64,000 bases of DNA, taken from assembly GCF_031882575.1 (NCBI RefSeq), contig NZ_CP134772.1, positions 4,111,001 through 4,175,000 of the forward strand, given 5' to 3'. Origin of the DNA: Pseudomonas sp. VD-NE ins. GTDB lineage: Bacteria; Pseudomonadota; Gammaproteobacteria; Pseudomonadales; Pseudomonadaceae. The notes under the pieces were generated by a model. It had not been told where the DNA came from and ran no database searches. It was given only the letters and a program-made list of their open reading frames with translations. Positions 1-7,402 of the stretch are shown here, piece after piece (position 1 is the first letter of the stretch; every line of letters starts with the position of its first letter). A program made the position numbers and the translations under genes.

Positions 1-127
1 CACGGGTCTGACGCTGCCACTCGCCGTTGTTGCGGTGATAGTCGAAGGTGATTTTCTTCAGTAGATACCAGTCATGGGACAACACCTGAGTGTCGACAAT
101 ATTGACCCGCTCGGCTGTGTTGGACAT
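1..127 (-). CDS. Nudix hydrolase, NudK-like (partial, N-terminus only)
   Basis: Only the first 42 codons lie in the window; the gene continues past base 1. The visible N-terminus (MSNTAERVNIVDTQVLSHDW, then YLLKKITFDYHRNNGEWQRQ) resembles the start of the GDP-mannose/ADP-sugar pyrophosphatase branch of the Nudix family, E. coli NudK type, where a short strand region and an R-rich turn precede the Nudix box. The Nudix box itself is outside the window, so function is inferred from the N-terminus alone. The start ATG at 127 is preceded by GGATCAAGCGTC, with GGAT as the only purine-rich stretch. Confidence 0.6.
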   Translation of the reverse strand, partial: MSNTAERVNIVDTQVLSHDWYLLKKITFDYHRNNGEWQRQTR

Positions 128-492
128 GACGCTTGATCCTTTTCATTGAAGGCCCCTGGGTAGGTAAAAGCCCTTTTTTGTGAACGAAAAAACGAAACCC
201 TATACCGCCCTACAAACCATGTCGAAACATCCTACAGATATCGCCTACTCGCCCGACTTCTTTCCTGATTGATCCCCCGCAAAGTCCGCGCACCTTTTTC
301 TTCACGTGCGCGAGTGCCTGCCCATGTTTCAACCCGATCGGCTTCTGGCTCTGAACAACAGCATCGGCCTGCTCGTTGTTGCTGCTTTGAATCCCGACGA
401 GCCGGACTTCGAACACCTGATCCGCGAGTTCCGCCTGTGCCTGAACAACTACGACGCCTGGGCCGAGCAGTTCTGGACGGGGACTGCACTGG
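128..492. other. Stretch without a confident gene, upstream of the toxin tip
   Basis: The first 180 bases probably hold the promoter of the Nudix gene. From 306 to about 480 the plus strand stays open and would encode a helical segment (LLALNNSIGLLVVAALNPDE, then LIREFRLCLNNYDAWAEQFW). I do not recognise it and see no ribosome binding site. Its frame differs from the following toxin-like frame, so it may be a fragment of the host gene into which the toxin tip recombined, or simply non-coding. Confidence 0.3.
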
Positions 493-720
493 ATGTACGA
501 TGTCAGCTATCCCATAGACGTAGCAGAACATCAGGGCACCTTCTATATTCTAGATGGACATCACCGTGCAGCAGCTGCAAGACAAACAGCAACGCCAATA
601 ACTATAAATTTGATCACGAACATCAGAGAGCACAAAGGACAACTTAATACGATCGAAGAAGTCATTGAATCAGCTAACAATGTCGGACACGACCGATTGG
701 AGCATCACAGACGAAGATGA
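493..720 (+). CDS. Orphan ParB-like nuclease toxin C-terminal fragment
   Basis: A 75-residue frame whose core (YPIDVAEHQGTFYILDGHHR followed by AAAARQT) matches the ParB/sulfiredoxin-like nuclease fold used as the C-terminal toxin of polymorphic systems (Rhs, CdiA and similar). The DGHHR segment is the typical motif. The large delivery part expected upstream is missing: the same frame has a stop at 442-444 and no ribosome binding site precedes the ATG. The reading frame ends in the ATGA that starts the next gene. I read it as a displaced toxin tip kept with its immunity gene rather than an independent protein. The family is recognised by eye; activity is unknown. Confidence 0.5.
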   Translation: MYDVSYPIDVAEHQGTFYILDGHHRAAAARQTATPITINLITNIREHKGQLNTIEEVIESANNVGHDRLEHHRRR

Positions 721-1136
721 AAACAGCCGATAAAAATCTTGAGGACCTAATAACCGACTTTCTTTCAAAAGTTGAGAGTGGAACAGAGTTACTACAAAAA
801 AAATTTGGCACTCGGAATATTTTAAGACTCTGGCGGAGCAAGCAAATCGAACGCTGCGGTGAAATAACTGATGAAATTCAATATGAACTGCACGGCGTAG
901 GGTGTGCCATTCATTTCCCATCAGAATCAGTGGACTTCGATTACGGTTCGAACAGCAGAATCGACGGCTTTGACGTATGGCGCCTTTACATTTACGCTTC
1001 GGACAGGCCGCTTATATATGAAAAATACTGCGACAAGAAAACACTCGAAAAAGAATTCAAAGAGCTTATCTCTTTAAACAGAATCGAAAAAATGTCGATC
1101 AATGACAATCTTTATGTCCTGGTTAAAACCGAATAA
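717..1136 (+). CDS. Probable immunity protein (DUF6896-like)
   Basis: A 139-residue soluble protein overlapping the toxin fragment by ATGA, an arrangement typical of toxin-immunity pairs with coupled translation. The central part (ELHGVGCAIHF, then VDFDYG, RIDGFDVWRLYIYA) resembles DUF6896 proteins often found beside polymorphic toxins; that family call is from memory. Codon use is clearly AT-rich compared with the surrounding genes, a common sign of horizontally acquired immunity genes. No signal peptide or membrane segment, so it would act in the cytoplasm against the neighbouring ParB-like nuclease. It could alternatively be an unrelated hypothetical protein. Confidence 0.6.
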   Translation: MKTADKNLEDLITDFLSKVESGTELLQKKFGTRNILRLWRSKQIERCGEITDEIQYELHGVGCAIHFPSESVDFDYGSNSRIDGFDVWRLYIYASDRPLIYEKYCDKKTLEKEFKELISLNRIEKMSINDNLYVLVKTE

Positions 1137-1165
1137 AAACATACCCACACGCATTCCAAACCGAC

Positions 1166-1197
1166 AAAGAAGCCCGGCAGCGCTACCGGGCTTCTTT
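1166..1197. terminator. Bidirectional hairpin terminator
   Basis: AAGAAGCCCGG and CCGGGCTTCTT form an 11-bp stem around AGCGCTA, flanked by A and T runs. It lies between the convergent immunity and chitinase genes and can serve both. Confidence 0.8.
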
Positions 1198-1205
1198 ATT
1201 TGCAA

Positions 1206-2264
1206 CTAACGAGCGTTGAGCGACAGCCTGTCATCGGATAACGACTCGGCGGAACCCACCCCGTGAATCAACGGCCCATAACGCCGACTGAACTCCCAGT
1301 TGTACGGCAAGCCATCCTTGCTGCTGCCGTTGTCCCAATTCACCGACCAGGTCATCAAGCCTTTGATCGGCAGCCCTTTGATCGCCAGACGCTTGAGGAC
1401 ATTCCCGACCACGGTTTTGTCGATCACATAACCGGTGGCAGCCGCATCGTTATTGGCCGGCAGGCCGATGACAAACTTGTCCGCCGGGATCCGCGTGAAG
1501 CCGCGAGTGCCGGTCACCAGACTTTCGGTCAGGTAATAAAGGAAATCCTCCTTCAGCGCATCGTTGTTCTGCGCAATCCACGCACCCGCGCCGTTGTTGG
1601 CTTCCGGTACCCAGACCCCATCGCCGCCCTGGTTGTAGAACTGCGGAGCAACGAAGTCGTAGTAGCCTTCCAGCGCCTGCAAGTAGCTCACGTATTTACC
1701 AGTGCTGGTCAGGTACGGAAACTCCGGGGCCATGCTGATGATGAAGTGCTTGCCCTGGCCTGCGTAGTGATCCTTGACCAGTTTCAGCGCGGCCGGCAGG
1801 ACGGTCTTGTTGGCAGCGAAGTCAATCGCGCTCTGTTCAAGATCGATGTCCAGGCCGTCGAAGCCGTAGGTTTCCACCAGACGGATGATTTCATTGGCCA
1901 GCGGTTGTTCCTGACCGCTGCGCAACTCGATGTGCGCATCAGCGCCACCGAGGGAAATCAACACGGCCCGCCCTTGGCTGTTGAGCACGCCGACCTGACG
2001 GCGGAACTCGGCATCGGAAACGTTGAAAGGCTTGAAGGTCGGAATGCCGCTGCCCTTCATGAAGGCCACCGCAACGACGTTGTACTCCTTGGGCACTTGC
2101 TCCAGCGAGAGGCTGGCAAAGCGGCCCTGGCGGTAACCATCGCTCGGGCCTGCGGGCCAGTTGTGCCAGAAGCCCATGAGGATCTTTTTGCCGGCAATGC
2201 TCGGCATCAGCGAAGCGGCATCGCTCGCGGTGTTTTGCACTAAAGAGAAATCGATTTTTGACAT
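1206..2264 (-). CDS. Glycoside hydrolase family 18 chitinase, no signal peptide
   Basis: A 352-residue single-domain chitinase. Strand beta-1 (KKILMGFWHNW) is followed by the SLGG motif near residue 104 and the GH18 signature DGLDIDLE at 136-143, with Glu143 as the catalytic acid. APQFYN and MTWSVNWD supply the conserved Tyr and Trp of the substrate site. The N-terminus (MSKIDFSLVQNTASDAASLM) has no signal peptide, so export would need a non-Sec route or lysis. The start is supported by GAAGGA seven bases upstream. It lies 42 bases downstream of the LPMO gene on the same strand, so the two probably form an operon for chitin degradation. Confidence 0.93.
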   Translation of the reverse strand: MSKIDFSLVQNTASDAASLMPSIAGKKILMGFWHNWPAGPSDGYRQGRFASLSLEQVPKEYNVVAVAFMKGSGIPTFKPFNVSDAEFRRQVGVLNSQGRAVLISLGGADAHIELRSGQEQPLANEIIRLVETYGFDGLDIDLEQSAIDFAANKTVLPAALKLVKDHYAGQGKHFIISMAPEFPYLTSTGKYVSYLQALEGYYDFVAPQFYNQGGDGVWVPEANNGAGAWIAQNNDALKEDFLYYLTESLVTGTRGFTRIPADKFVIGLPANNDAAATGYVIDKTVVGNVLKRLAIKGLPIKGLMTWSVNWDNGSSKDGLPYNWEFSRRYGPLIHGVGSAESLSDDRLSLNAR

Positions 2265-2306
2265 GTTCTAATCCTTCAGAACGTGTGGGTTGACGACGTA
2301 ATGCCG

Positions 2307-2936
2307 TTATTTGAAGTCGACGTCGAACGCCTGATAGAAAGCGTTACCGGTGTTGGCGACGATCCACATCAGCACGATCACGTGATGGCCTTTTTTGTTG
2401 GCTGGCAGTTTCACCGCGTGATTGACCTTGGCCTTCAGCTCATTCGGGTAGCTGTAATAAGGCACCTGAGTGTAGAAGTCCTCGAAGAACGGTTGCGCTT
2501 CCAGTTGCGCGCGGCTGATGCGTTGTTTCGGGTCCCAGCCGTCCTTGGTGATCAGCCAGCGGTAACCACGCGTGGTGTGCGGCGCGGTGTATTCCCATTT
2601 GATTTCGAGGGTCTGCCCCGGGGTGACATTGAGCAGCGGCCAGGTGAACGGACGAGCGAGTTTTTTGCTCATTTCGTCATTGGTGAAGTTCACGCAATCG
2701 CGGGCATCGCTCTTGCCACCACTAAGAATGTAGCCGTCGGCCGGTGGCGTGACGCTGTCCGAATCACTCTGGTAAGGCGCCGGAAATGGCCCCGCCGCCA
2801 GCGCCGGGAAATTCTTCCCGCCTTCCATTTCGTTGACCTGCCAGGCACCGAGCAATCCTTGCTCGATCGCTACCGCACCGCGGCTTGCAGGGGAAATGAC
2901 ACGACCGTGTCGCAGTTGGATTTGTGGTTGATTCAT
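2307..2936 (-). CDS. Chitin-binding AA10 lytic polysaccharide monooxygenase, leaderless
   Basis: A 209-residue AA10 protein. The HGRV motif that normally becomes the mature N-terminus is at residues 10-13, directly after the short peptide MNQPQIQLR; there is no Sec or Tat signal. The second histidine of the copper brace is His120 (YTAPH). ATG at 2936 is chosen because GGAG lies eight bases upstream; a GTG three codons earlier overlaps that GGAG and is less likely. Copper-brace chemistry needs His10 as a free N-terminus, so proteolytic removal of nine residues would be required. It heads an apparent operon with the GH18 chitinase. Confidence 0.9.
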   Translation of the reverse strand: MNQPQIQLRHGRVISPASRGAVAIEQGLLGAWQVNEMEGGKNFPALAAGPFPAPYQSDSDSVTPPADGYILSGGKSDARDCVNFTNDEMSKKLARPFTWPLLNVTPGQTLEIKWEYTAPHTTRGYRWLITKDGWDPKQRISRAQLEAQPFFEDFYTQVPYYSYPNELKAKVNHAVKLPANKKGHHVIVLMWIVANTGNAFYQAFDVDFK

Positions 2937-3157
2937 GTTTTTCACTCCGTTGATTTAAGAACTCTCCTTTCCGAGGAGAGGCCTTCAAGCTAACGGAGGT
3001 GAATTTTTTGTCTATTGGCGGTTTTGTCGCAGTCGGCGGGTTTATGACGTAAAAACACCGCAAATACTGGATGCATATACAGTCTTTTACGATAACGCCC
3101 ACCCCAGGTGACGCCAAAAGATTACACGCCAATGCTGCAAACACTGCCATTCGGTAC

Positions 3158-3595
3158 TCACGACAACTGTGCCTGGAACTCCTTTTCGTATTGTCCGGCG
3201 AGTTGTACTTTCTGTTTTTCGTTGAGCAATTTGCCGGCCATCTGGAAGAACTTCTGCTCTTCTTCCTTCAAATGATGATGAACCTTGTCCGACAGCTTCT
3301 TCGCGGTTGCCAACCACGCAGGACTGGACATCTCGGTCTCGTCGAGTTCTTCCATCATCTCGTCCATTTCATGGTGTTCGGCGATGGCATGGCGGCTCAG
3401 ATCGACACCCTCGTCAAGCTCCATCAATGGAATGTAGAAATGGCGTTCTTCGGCGGTTTCGTGGGCTTGGAGTTCGGCTTTGAGTTGTTTGTACGCCTCG
3501 ACCCGCTCCGGCGTATCGCCGCTGGTTTCGATCAGGGTTTTGGCGTAGCTACGCTGGCGATCGTGGCTTTCGCGAAGGGCTTCGAAAATATTCAT
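3158..3595 (-). CDS. Hemerythrin HHE domain protein
   Basis: A 145-residue all-helical protein with the spaced His/Glu ligands of a di-iron hemerythrin bundle: candidate ligands are His11, His45, Glu49, His74/75, His107/108 and Glu112 (HAIAEHHEMDEM and HHHLKEEE are the most obvious). Such proteins bind oxygen, nitric oxide or iron in the cytoplasm; the substrate here cannot be told from sequence. GAGGAA nine bases upstream supports the ATG at 3595. It stands alone, diverging from the acetyltransferase at 3745. Confidence 0.9.
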   Translation of the reverse strand: MNIFEALRESHDRQRSYAKTLIETSGDTPERVEAYKQLKAELQAHETAEERHFYIPLMELDEGVDLSRHAIAEHHEMDEMMEELDETEMSSPAWLATAKKLSDKVHHHLKEEEQKFFQMAGKLLNEKQKVQLAGQYEKEFQAQLS

Positions 3596-3744
3596 GGAGA
3601 TTCCTCATCAACCGCGTGCTGGAATGACGCTGTAAAGGCTAGACCGCAGCGCGTAAGCGGCGGTTCCACCGGGTTGAAGAAGCGCTTGGACGATGCCCGC
3701 GGGGCAGGATAGGCTTGCAGGTTCACATCACAAGGAAGTTGCGC

Positions 3745-4170
3745 ATGACGTTGCGAATCGAGTTGTCGAAGAATCCTACGGAAGAACAACGCAAGGCCAT
3801 TCTCGAGCCACTGATTGCCTATAACGATGCCAAGACCGGAGGCTCCACGTCGGAACCTTTCGCGCTGACCGTGCGGGATGAGCACGACGCGATTCTCGGC
3901 GGTTTGTATGGTCGGGTGATCTTCAAGTGGATGTACATCGAGCTGCTTTTAGTGCCGGAACAGGGGCGCGGCCAGGGCCTGGGATCAAGACTGATGGCCA
4001 TGGCCGAAGAACTCGCCAACGAGAAGCACTGCTTGGGCATCTGGCTGGACACCTTCGATTTTCAGGCGCCGGAGTTCTACAAGAAGCTGGGATTCAGCCA
4101 GTTTGGCGAGATTATCGATTATCCGCCGGGACATAGCCGGCATTACTTGCAAAAACGGTTGAGGGGTTGA
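3745..4170 (+). CDS. GNAT family N-acetyltransferase
   Basis: A 141-residue single-domain acetyltransferase. The acetyl-CoA loop is VPEQGRGQGLGSRLM (Q/R-x-x-G-x-G pattern) and the C-terminal part has the usual APEFYKKLGFSQFG stretch of the GNAT fold. The ATG at 3745 is preceded by AAGGAAG; an in-frame TTG further upstream lacks such a site. The acceptor substrate is unknown. It lies opposite to the hemerythrin gene and shares its upstream region. Confidence 0.88.
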   Translation: MTLRIELSKNPTEEQRKAILEPLIAYNDAKTGGSTSEPFALTVRDEHDAILGGLYGRVIFKWMYIELLLVPEQGRGQGLGSRLMAMAEELANEKHCLGIWLDTFDFQAPEFYKKLGFSQFGEIIDYPPGHSRHYLQKRLRG

Positions 4171-4185
4171 ATTCACTGGCCCCAC

Positions 4186-4255
4186 CGCCAGCAGGCTGGC
4201 TCCTACACTTGGAATGCATTTCAAATGTGGCAGCCAGCCTGCTGGCGAAAGCGGT
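4186..4255. repeat. REP palindrome pair
   Basis: Inverted arms CGCCAGCAGGCTGGCT and AGCCAGCCTGCTGGCG around a 29-base spacer, followed by the GAAAGCGG tail common to these repeats. It sits between convergent genes. Confidence 0.85.
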
Positions 4256-4282
4256 TTGCGCTTCACTGCATCAATTTGACCA

Positions 4283-4633
4283 TTACAGGCAGGTCGCCAA
4301 CGCCGCCAACCGGCGCTTGGCGACAAAATCATCCTTCTGCGCGTAATAGTTCAGCGTCGTCCCCGAAGCTTCGGTAATCACGTCGACAAACGACTCCGCC
4401 GAACGGGTGTATACCGTCGTACCGCCCGACTTGCGCGGTTCCAGATACGCCGCCGCATCGACGCCGAACACCGCTTCGTCCTGCCAGCCGAATTGCACAC
4501 ACCGCGCCACATCTTTTTCGGCTTTGTTCGACGTCAACACCTTGTATGGGGTTTTCGTGCGAGCATCGTCCATCACCGAGCCTGCGCAACCGGCCAGCAG
4601 TGTCGCGGCTAACGCTACCATCAGAATTCGCAT
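4283..4633 (-). CDS. Small lipoprotein of unknown function
   Basis: A 116-residue protein with a type II signal peptide: MRILMVALAATLLAGCAGS has the lipobox LAGC with Cys16 as the lipidation site. Ala at +2 predicts the outer membrane rather than inner-membrane retention. The mature part has two further cysteines (ARCVQFGW and near the C-terminus in LATCL) that could form a disulfide. No known domain is recognised. It is monocistronic, convergent with the acetyltransferase upstream of it in coordinates. Confidence 0.75.
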   Translation of the reverse strand: MRILMVALAATLLAGCAGSVMDDARTKTPYKVLTSNKAEKDVARCVQFGWQDEAVFGVDAAAYLEPRKSGGTTVYTRSAESFVDVITEASGTTLNYYAQKDDFVAKRRLAALATCL

Positions 4634-4766
4634 CGCATTCGCTCATTCAAAAAAAGCGGACTGTATCATCGCAGCAGCAGGAATCGTTCTGCTTTACTGC
4701 ATTTATACCGCGACATCCGCCAATCGCTGCGGCAACCTAAGGTCATCAGCCTCACAAGGAAAACCC

Positions 4767-5096
4767 ATGGCGCCCACCGACCAGCGACATGAACATGCCC
4801 TGAAAGTGTTTCTCGACGCGCGTCCCGAACTGCGCGAATCCCTCGACCACCTCAACCCGCTACTGGCTCAGGCCAAAGGCGAAACTCAAGCGCAGTATCG
4901 TGAAGAACGCCTGCATGAAGCGTTTGAGGCTGAAGCGGAAAGTCTCGGGCTGTTTGCCTGGGAGCTGACCTTGCAACTGACCGCTGACTCGCCTGAGGAA
5001 TACCAGGCGCATCGTCTGGAAGTACATCGTGAAGTCGCGGAAATGGCCGGGATGGATTGGCTGGAATATTGCGATCTGTATGGCATAGAACCGTAA
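4767..5096 (+). CDS. DUF6388-like small acidic protein
   Basis: A 109-residue, strongly acidic, helical cytoplasmic protein (ARPELRESLDHLNPLLAQAK, QYREERLHEAFEAEAESLGL). I associate this pattern with the DUF6388 family of Pseudomonas; that is from memory and the family has no known role. ATG at 4767 is preceded by AAGGAAAACCC. The reading frame is open for a further 360 bases upstream, but that part overlaps the lipoprotein gene on the other strand and has no ribosome binding site. Confidence 0.75.
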   Translation: MAPTDQRHEHALKVFLDARPELRESLDHLNPLLAQAKGETQAQYREERLHEAFEAEAESLGLFAWELTLQLTADSPEEYQAHRLEVHREVAEMAGMDWLEYCDLYGIEP

Positions 5097-5121
5097 CCGC
5101 CGCGAAAGGACACCGCCACTC

Positions 5122-5826
5122 ATGCTGCCATCCGCCTCGACTCACCGCGCCAGCCCCGGCCACCTGCACACACAGAAGTGGCGCGGGCGGATTGGTCTGG
5201 CGCTGGTTGCCAGCCTCTCGGTGCTGGCCGGGATGACCGACGCCATCGGCTTTATGGCCAGCGGCGACTTCGTCTCGTTCATGAGCGGTAACACCACCCG
5301 ACTCGCCGTGGCGATCAGCGATGGCGACGTCGGGTTGACCGTGCGCTTGTTGATCCTCGTCGCAACGTTTATCGTCGGGAATGCCCTGGGCGTTGTCGTT
5401 GCACGTTACGGTGGACGCCGGGCGCTGCCGTTGCTGCTGTGTATTGCCACCCTGTTGTGCGCGGCGGCGGCTTGGCCATTCGACACACAATTGCCGGCGC
5501 TGCTGGCGGCGATCATTGCGATGGGCATGCTCAACGCGTCGGTCGAAGAAGTGAATGGTTTACCGGTCGGACTGACTTACGTGACTGGCGCATTGTCGCG
5601 GTTCGGCCGTGGCTTGGGGCGCTGGATGCTTGGCGAACGGCGCAGCGGCTGGCGGGTGCAACTGGTGCCTTGGAGCGGAATGTTTATCGGCGCGATTCTG
5701 GGGGCGGTGCTGGAACATCACTTGGGACTACAGGCGATGTTTGTCAGCGGTTTGCTGGCTGCAATCATCGGGCTGTTTTCCCTGAAAATCCCGCGCCGCT
5801 GGCAACTGGGCTACATGCCCCGCTAA
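5122..5826 (+). CDS. YoaK family (DUF1275) membrane protein
   Basis: A 234-residue protein with about six hydrophobic segments and the DUF1275 hallmark near the first segment (GMTDAIGFMASGDFVSFMSGNTTRL split across residues 38-62). YoaK proteins are inner-membrane proteins sometimes annotated as small transporters, with no proven substrate. It starts 25 bases after the preceding small gene, so co-transcription is plausible. AAAGGACA upstream of the ATG is a reasonable ribosome binding site. Confidence 0.88.
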   Translation: MLPSASTHRASPGHLHTQKWRGRIGLALVASLSVLAGMTDAIGFMASGDFVSFMSGNTTRLAVAISDGDVGLTVRLLILVATFIVGNALGVVVARYGGRRALPLLLCIATLLCAAAAWPFDTQLPALLAAIIAMGMLNASVEEVNGLPVGLTYVTGALSRFGRGLGRWMLGERRSGWRVQLVPWSGMFIGAILGAVLEHHLGLQAMFVSGLLAAIIGLFSLKIPRRWQLGYMPR

Positions 5827-5849
5827 CGGATTCCTCAACCAACGCTCAT

Positions 5850-5941
5850 GTAGGAGCTGTCGAGTGAAACGAGGCTGCGATCTTTTGATCTTGCTTTTAA
5901 AGATCAAGATCAACAGATCGCAGCGTGCCGCAGCTCCTACA
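5850..5941. repeat. Long imperfect palindrome (GTAGGAGCTG type)
   Basis: Outer arms GTAGGAGCTG and CAGCTCCTAC, inner arms GCTGCGATCTTTTGATCTT and AAGATCAACAGATCGCAGC. The same repeat type recurs at 37217-37314 and as a half copy near 52738-52771. Confidence 0.85.
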
Positions 5942-6026
5942 GAGATCGTGTTTCGCTGCAAGCGCTGCGATCCTTTGCGGTCTGCAATGCTTTATCATGG
6001 CCGCAGTTTTGCTGATCGAGTCCGTC

Positions 6027-6419
6027 ATGAAGTTTGCCATTGCGCTGTTTTCCGCCGCCCATGCGCCCTCCTCGCGCCGCGCCCTGCTGCTTGCGCAAGC
6101 CGCGCTGGCCGGTGGGCATGAAATTGTCCGGCTGTTTTTCTATCAGGACGGCGTTTACAACGCTTCGGATGCGCTAGTCACCCCGCAGGACGAACTCGAC
6201 CTGCCCAAACAATGGCGCACCTTCATCACCGAACAGAAGCTGGACGGCGTGGTGTGCATCGCCGCCGCCCTGCGCCGTGGTGCGCTAAATGCTGAAGAAG
6301 CCAAGCGCTACCAGCGTGAAGCGATTTCGGTCAGCGCGCCGTGGGAATTGTCTGGCCTCGGTCAACTGCATGATGCGGTACAAGATGCTGACCGCTTGAT
6401 CTGCTTCGGAGGTGCATGA
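6027..6419 (+). CDS. tusD: Sulfurtransferase complex subunit TusD
   Basis: A 130-residue DsrE-fold protein. TusD is the sulfur-carrying subunit of TusBCD, which relays sulfur from TusA to TusE for 2-thiolation of the tRNA wobble uridine by MnmA (mnmA is at 29365). The expected active cysteine is Cys77 in LDGVVCIAAALRRG. It is the first gene of tusDCBE, whose genes overlap or nearly touch, and is followed by trpD2. ATG at 6027 gives the usual N-terminus MKFAIALFSAAH. Confidence 0.95.
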   Translation: MKFAIALFSAAHAPSSRRALLLAQAALAGGHEIVRLFFYQDGVYNASDALVTPQDELDLPKQWRTFITEQKLDGVVCIAAALRRGALNAEEAKRYQREAISVSAPWELSGLGQLHDAVQDADRLICFGGA

Positions 6420-6420
6420 G

Positions 6421-6777
6421 GTGGCCAAGTCCCTGTTGATCATCAGCCGTCAATCGCCATGGTCTGGCCCCGCTGCCCGTGAAGCGCTGGACATCGTGTT
6501 GGCCGGTGGCGCCTTCGATCTGCCCATCGGTTTGCTGTTTCTCGATGATGGTGTGCTGCAACTCGCCGCCGGGCAGAACGCCAAGGCCCTGCAACAGAAA
6601 GACCTCAGCGCCAACCTGCAGGCACTGCCGATGTTCGGTGTAGAAGAACTGTTTTATTGCGCAGAGAGCGCCGACACTCGCGGTCTCGGCACTCTGTCGC
6701 TGGACGACGCGCAGCCGCTCGCCGCCGAGCAAATCACCGCCCTTATTGACCGTTACGACCAGGTGATCACCCTCTGA
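6421..6777 (+). CDS. tusC: Sulfurtransferase complex subunit TusC
   Basis: A 118-residue DsrF-type subunit. It begins one base after the tusD stop. I use GTG at 6421 because it yields the familiar start (V/M)AKSLLIISRQ; a GTG three codons upstream is possible but lies inside tusD. TusC lacks the catalytic cysteine of TusD and is structural in the hexameric TusBCD complex. Its stop overlaps the tusB start (TGATG). Confidence 0.93.
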   Translation: MAKSLLIISRQSPWSGPAAREALDIVLAGGAFDLPIGLLFLDDGVLQLAAGQNAKALQQKDLSANLQALPMFGVEELFYCAESADTRGLGTLSLDDAQPLAAEQITALIDRYDQVITL

Positions 6778-7070
6778 TGTCGACTTTGCATGTGTTGTCT
6801 CATTCCCCGTTCGGCGACGATCGCCTGACCAGTTGCCTGCGCCTGATCGGCAGCGCTGATGCTTTGCTGCTCTGCGGCGATGCGGTGTATGCGTTGCAGC
6901 CGGGCACCGCGCCATTCACGGCACTGCAAAACCGCCAGATCAAATTGTTGGTTCTGGCCGAAGATGCACAGGCTCGCGCCATCGAAGTCCCGGACTGGGC
7001 CGAAGCGATCGATTACCCGACCTTCGTCGAGCTGTCGATCCATCACGATAAGGTCAACAGCTGGCTATGA
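6777..7070 (+). CDS. tusB: Sulfurtransferase complex subunit TusB
   Basis: A 97-residue DsrH-fold subunit (MSTLHVLSHSPFGDDRLTSC). It overlaps tusC by one base and tusE by four, indicating coupled translation. TusB is the third, non-catalytic component of TusBCD. The C-terminal IHHDKVNSWL end is typical. Confidence 0.93.
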   Translation: MSTLHVLSHSPFGDDRLTSCLRLIGSADALLLCGDAVYALQPGTAPFTALQNRQIKLLVLAEDAQARAIEVPDWAEAIDYPTFVELSIHHDKVNSWL

Positions 7071-7402
7071 ATTCCATGACCGTCGGCGCCCGCGCCATCG
7101 AACTGGACAAGGACGGTTTTCTTGTCGACTTGAGCGACTGGTCGGCTGATGTCGCCAGCGCCCTCGCCGCTGCCGAAGAGATCGAGTTGACCCCGGAGCA
7201 CTGGGAAGTCCTCGAACTGCTGCGCAGCTTCTACGAAGAATTCCAGCTGTCCCCGGCCACGCGCCCATTGATCAAGTACACCGCGCTGAAACTCGGCCCG
7301 GACAAAGGCAACAGCCTGCACCTGAACCGACTGTTCAAAGGCACCCCCGCCAAACTCGCCGCGAAACTGGCGGGCCTGCCCAAACCGACGAATTGCTTAT
7401 GA
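7067..7402 (+). CDS. tusE: TusE/DsrC sulfur carrier
   Basis: A 111-residue DsrC-family protein that accepts sulfur from TusD and passes it to MnmA. The conserved swinging-arm cysteine is the penultimate residue (PKPTNCL, Cys110). ATG at 7067 overlaps the tusB stop; a second Met three codons later (7076) is an alternative start. It also overlaps trpD2 by four bases, so the whole run from tusD to trpD2 looks like one transcript. Confidence 0.95.
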   Translation: MNSMTVGARAIELDKDGFLVDLSDWSADVASALAAAEEIELTPEHWEVLELLRSFYEEFQLSPATRPLIKYTALKLGPDKGNSLHLNRLFKGTPAKLAAKLAGLPKPTNCL

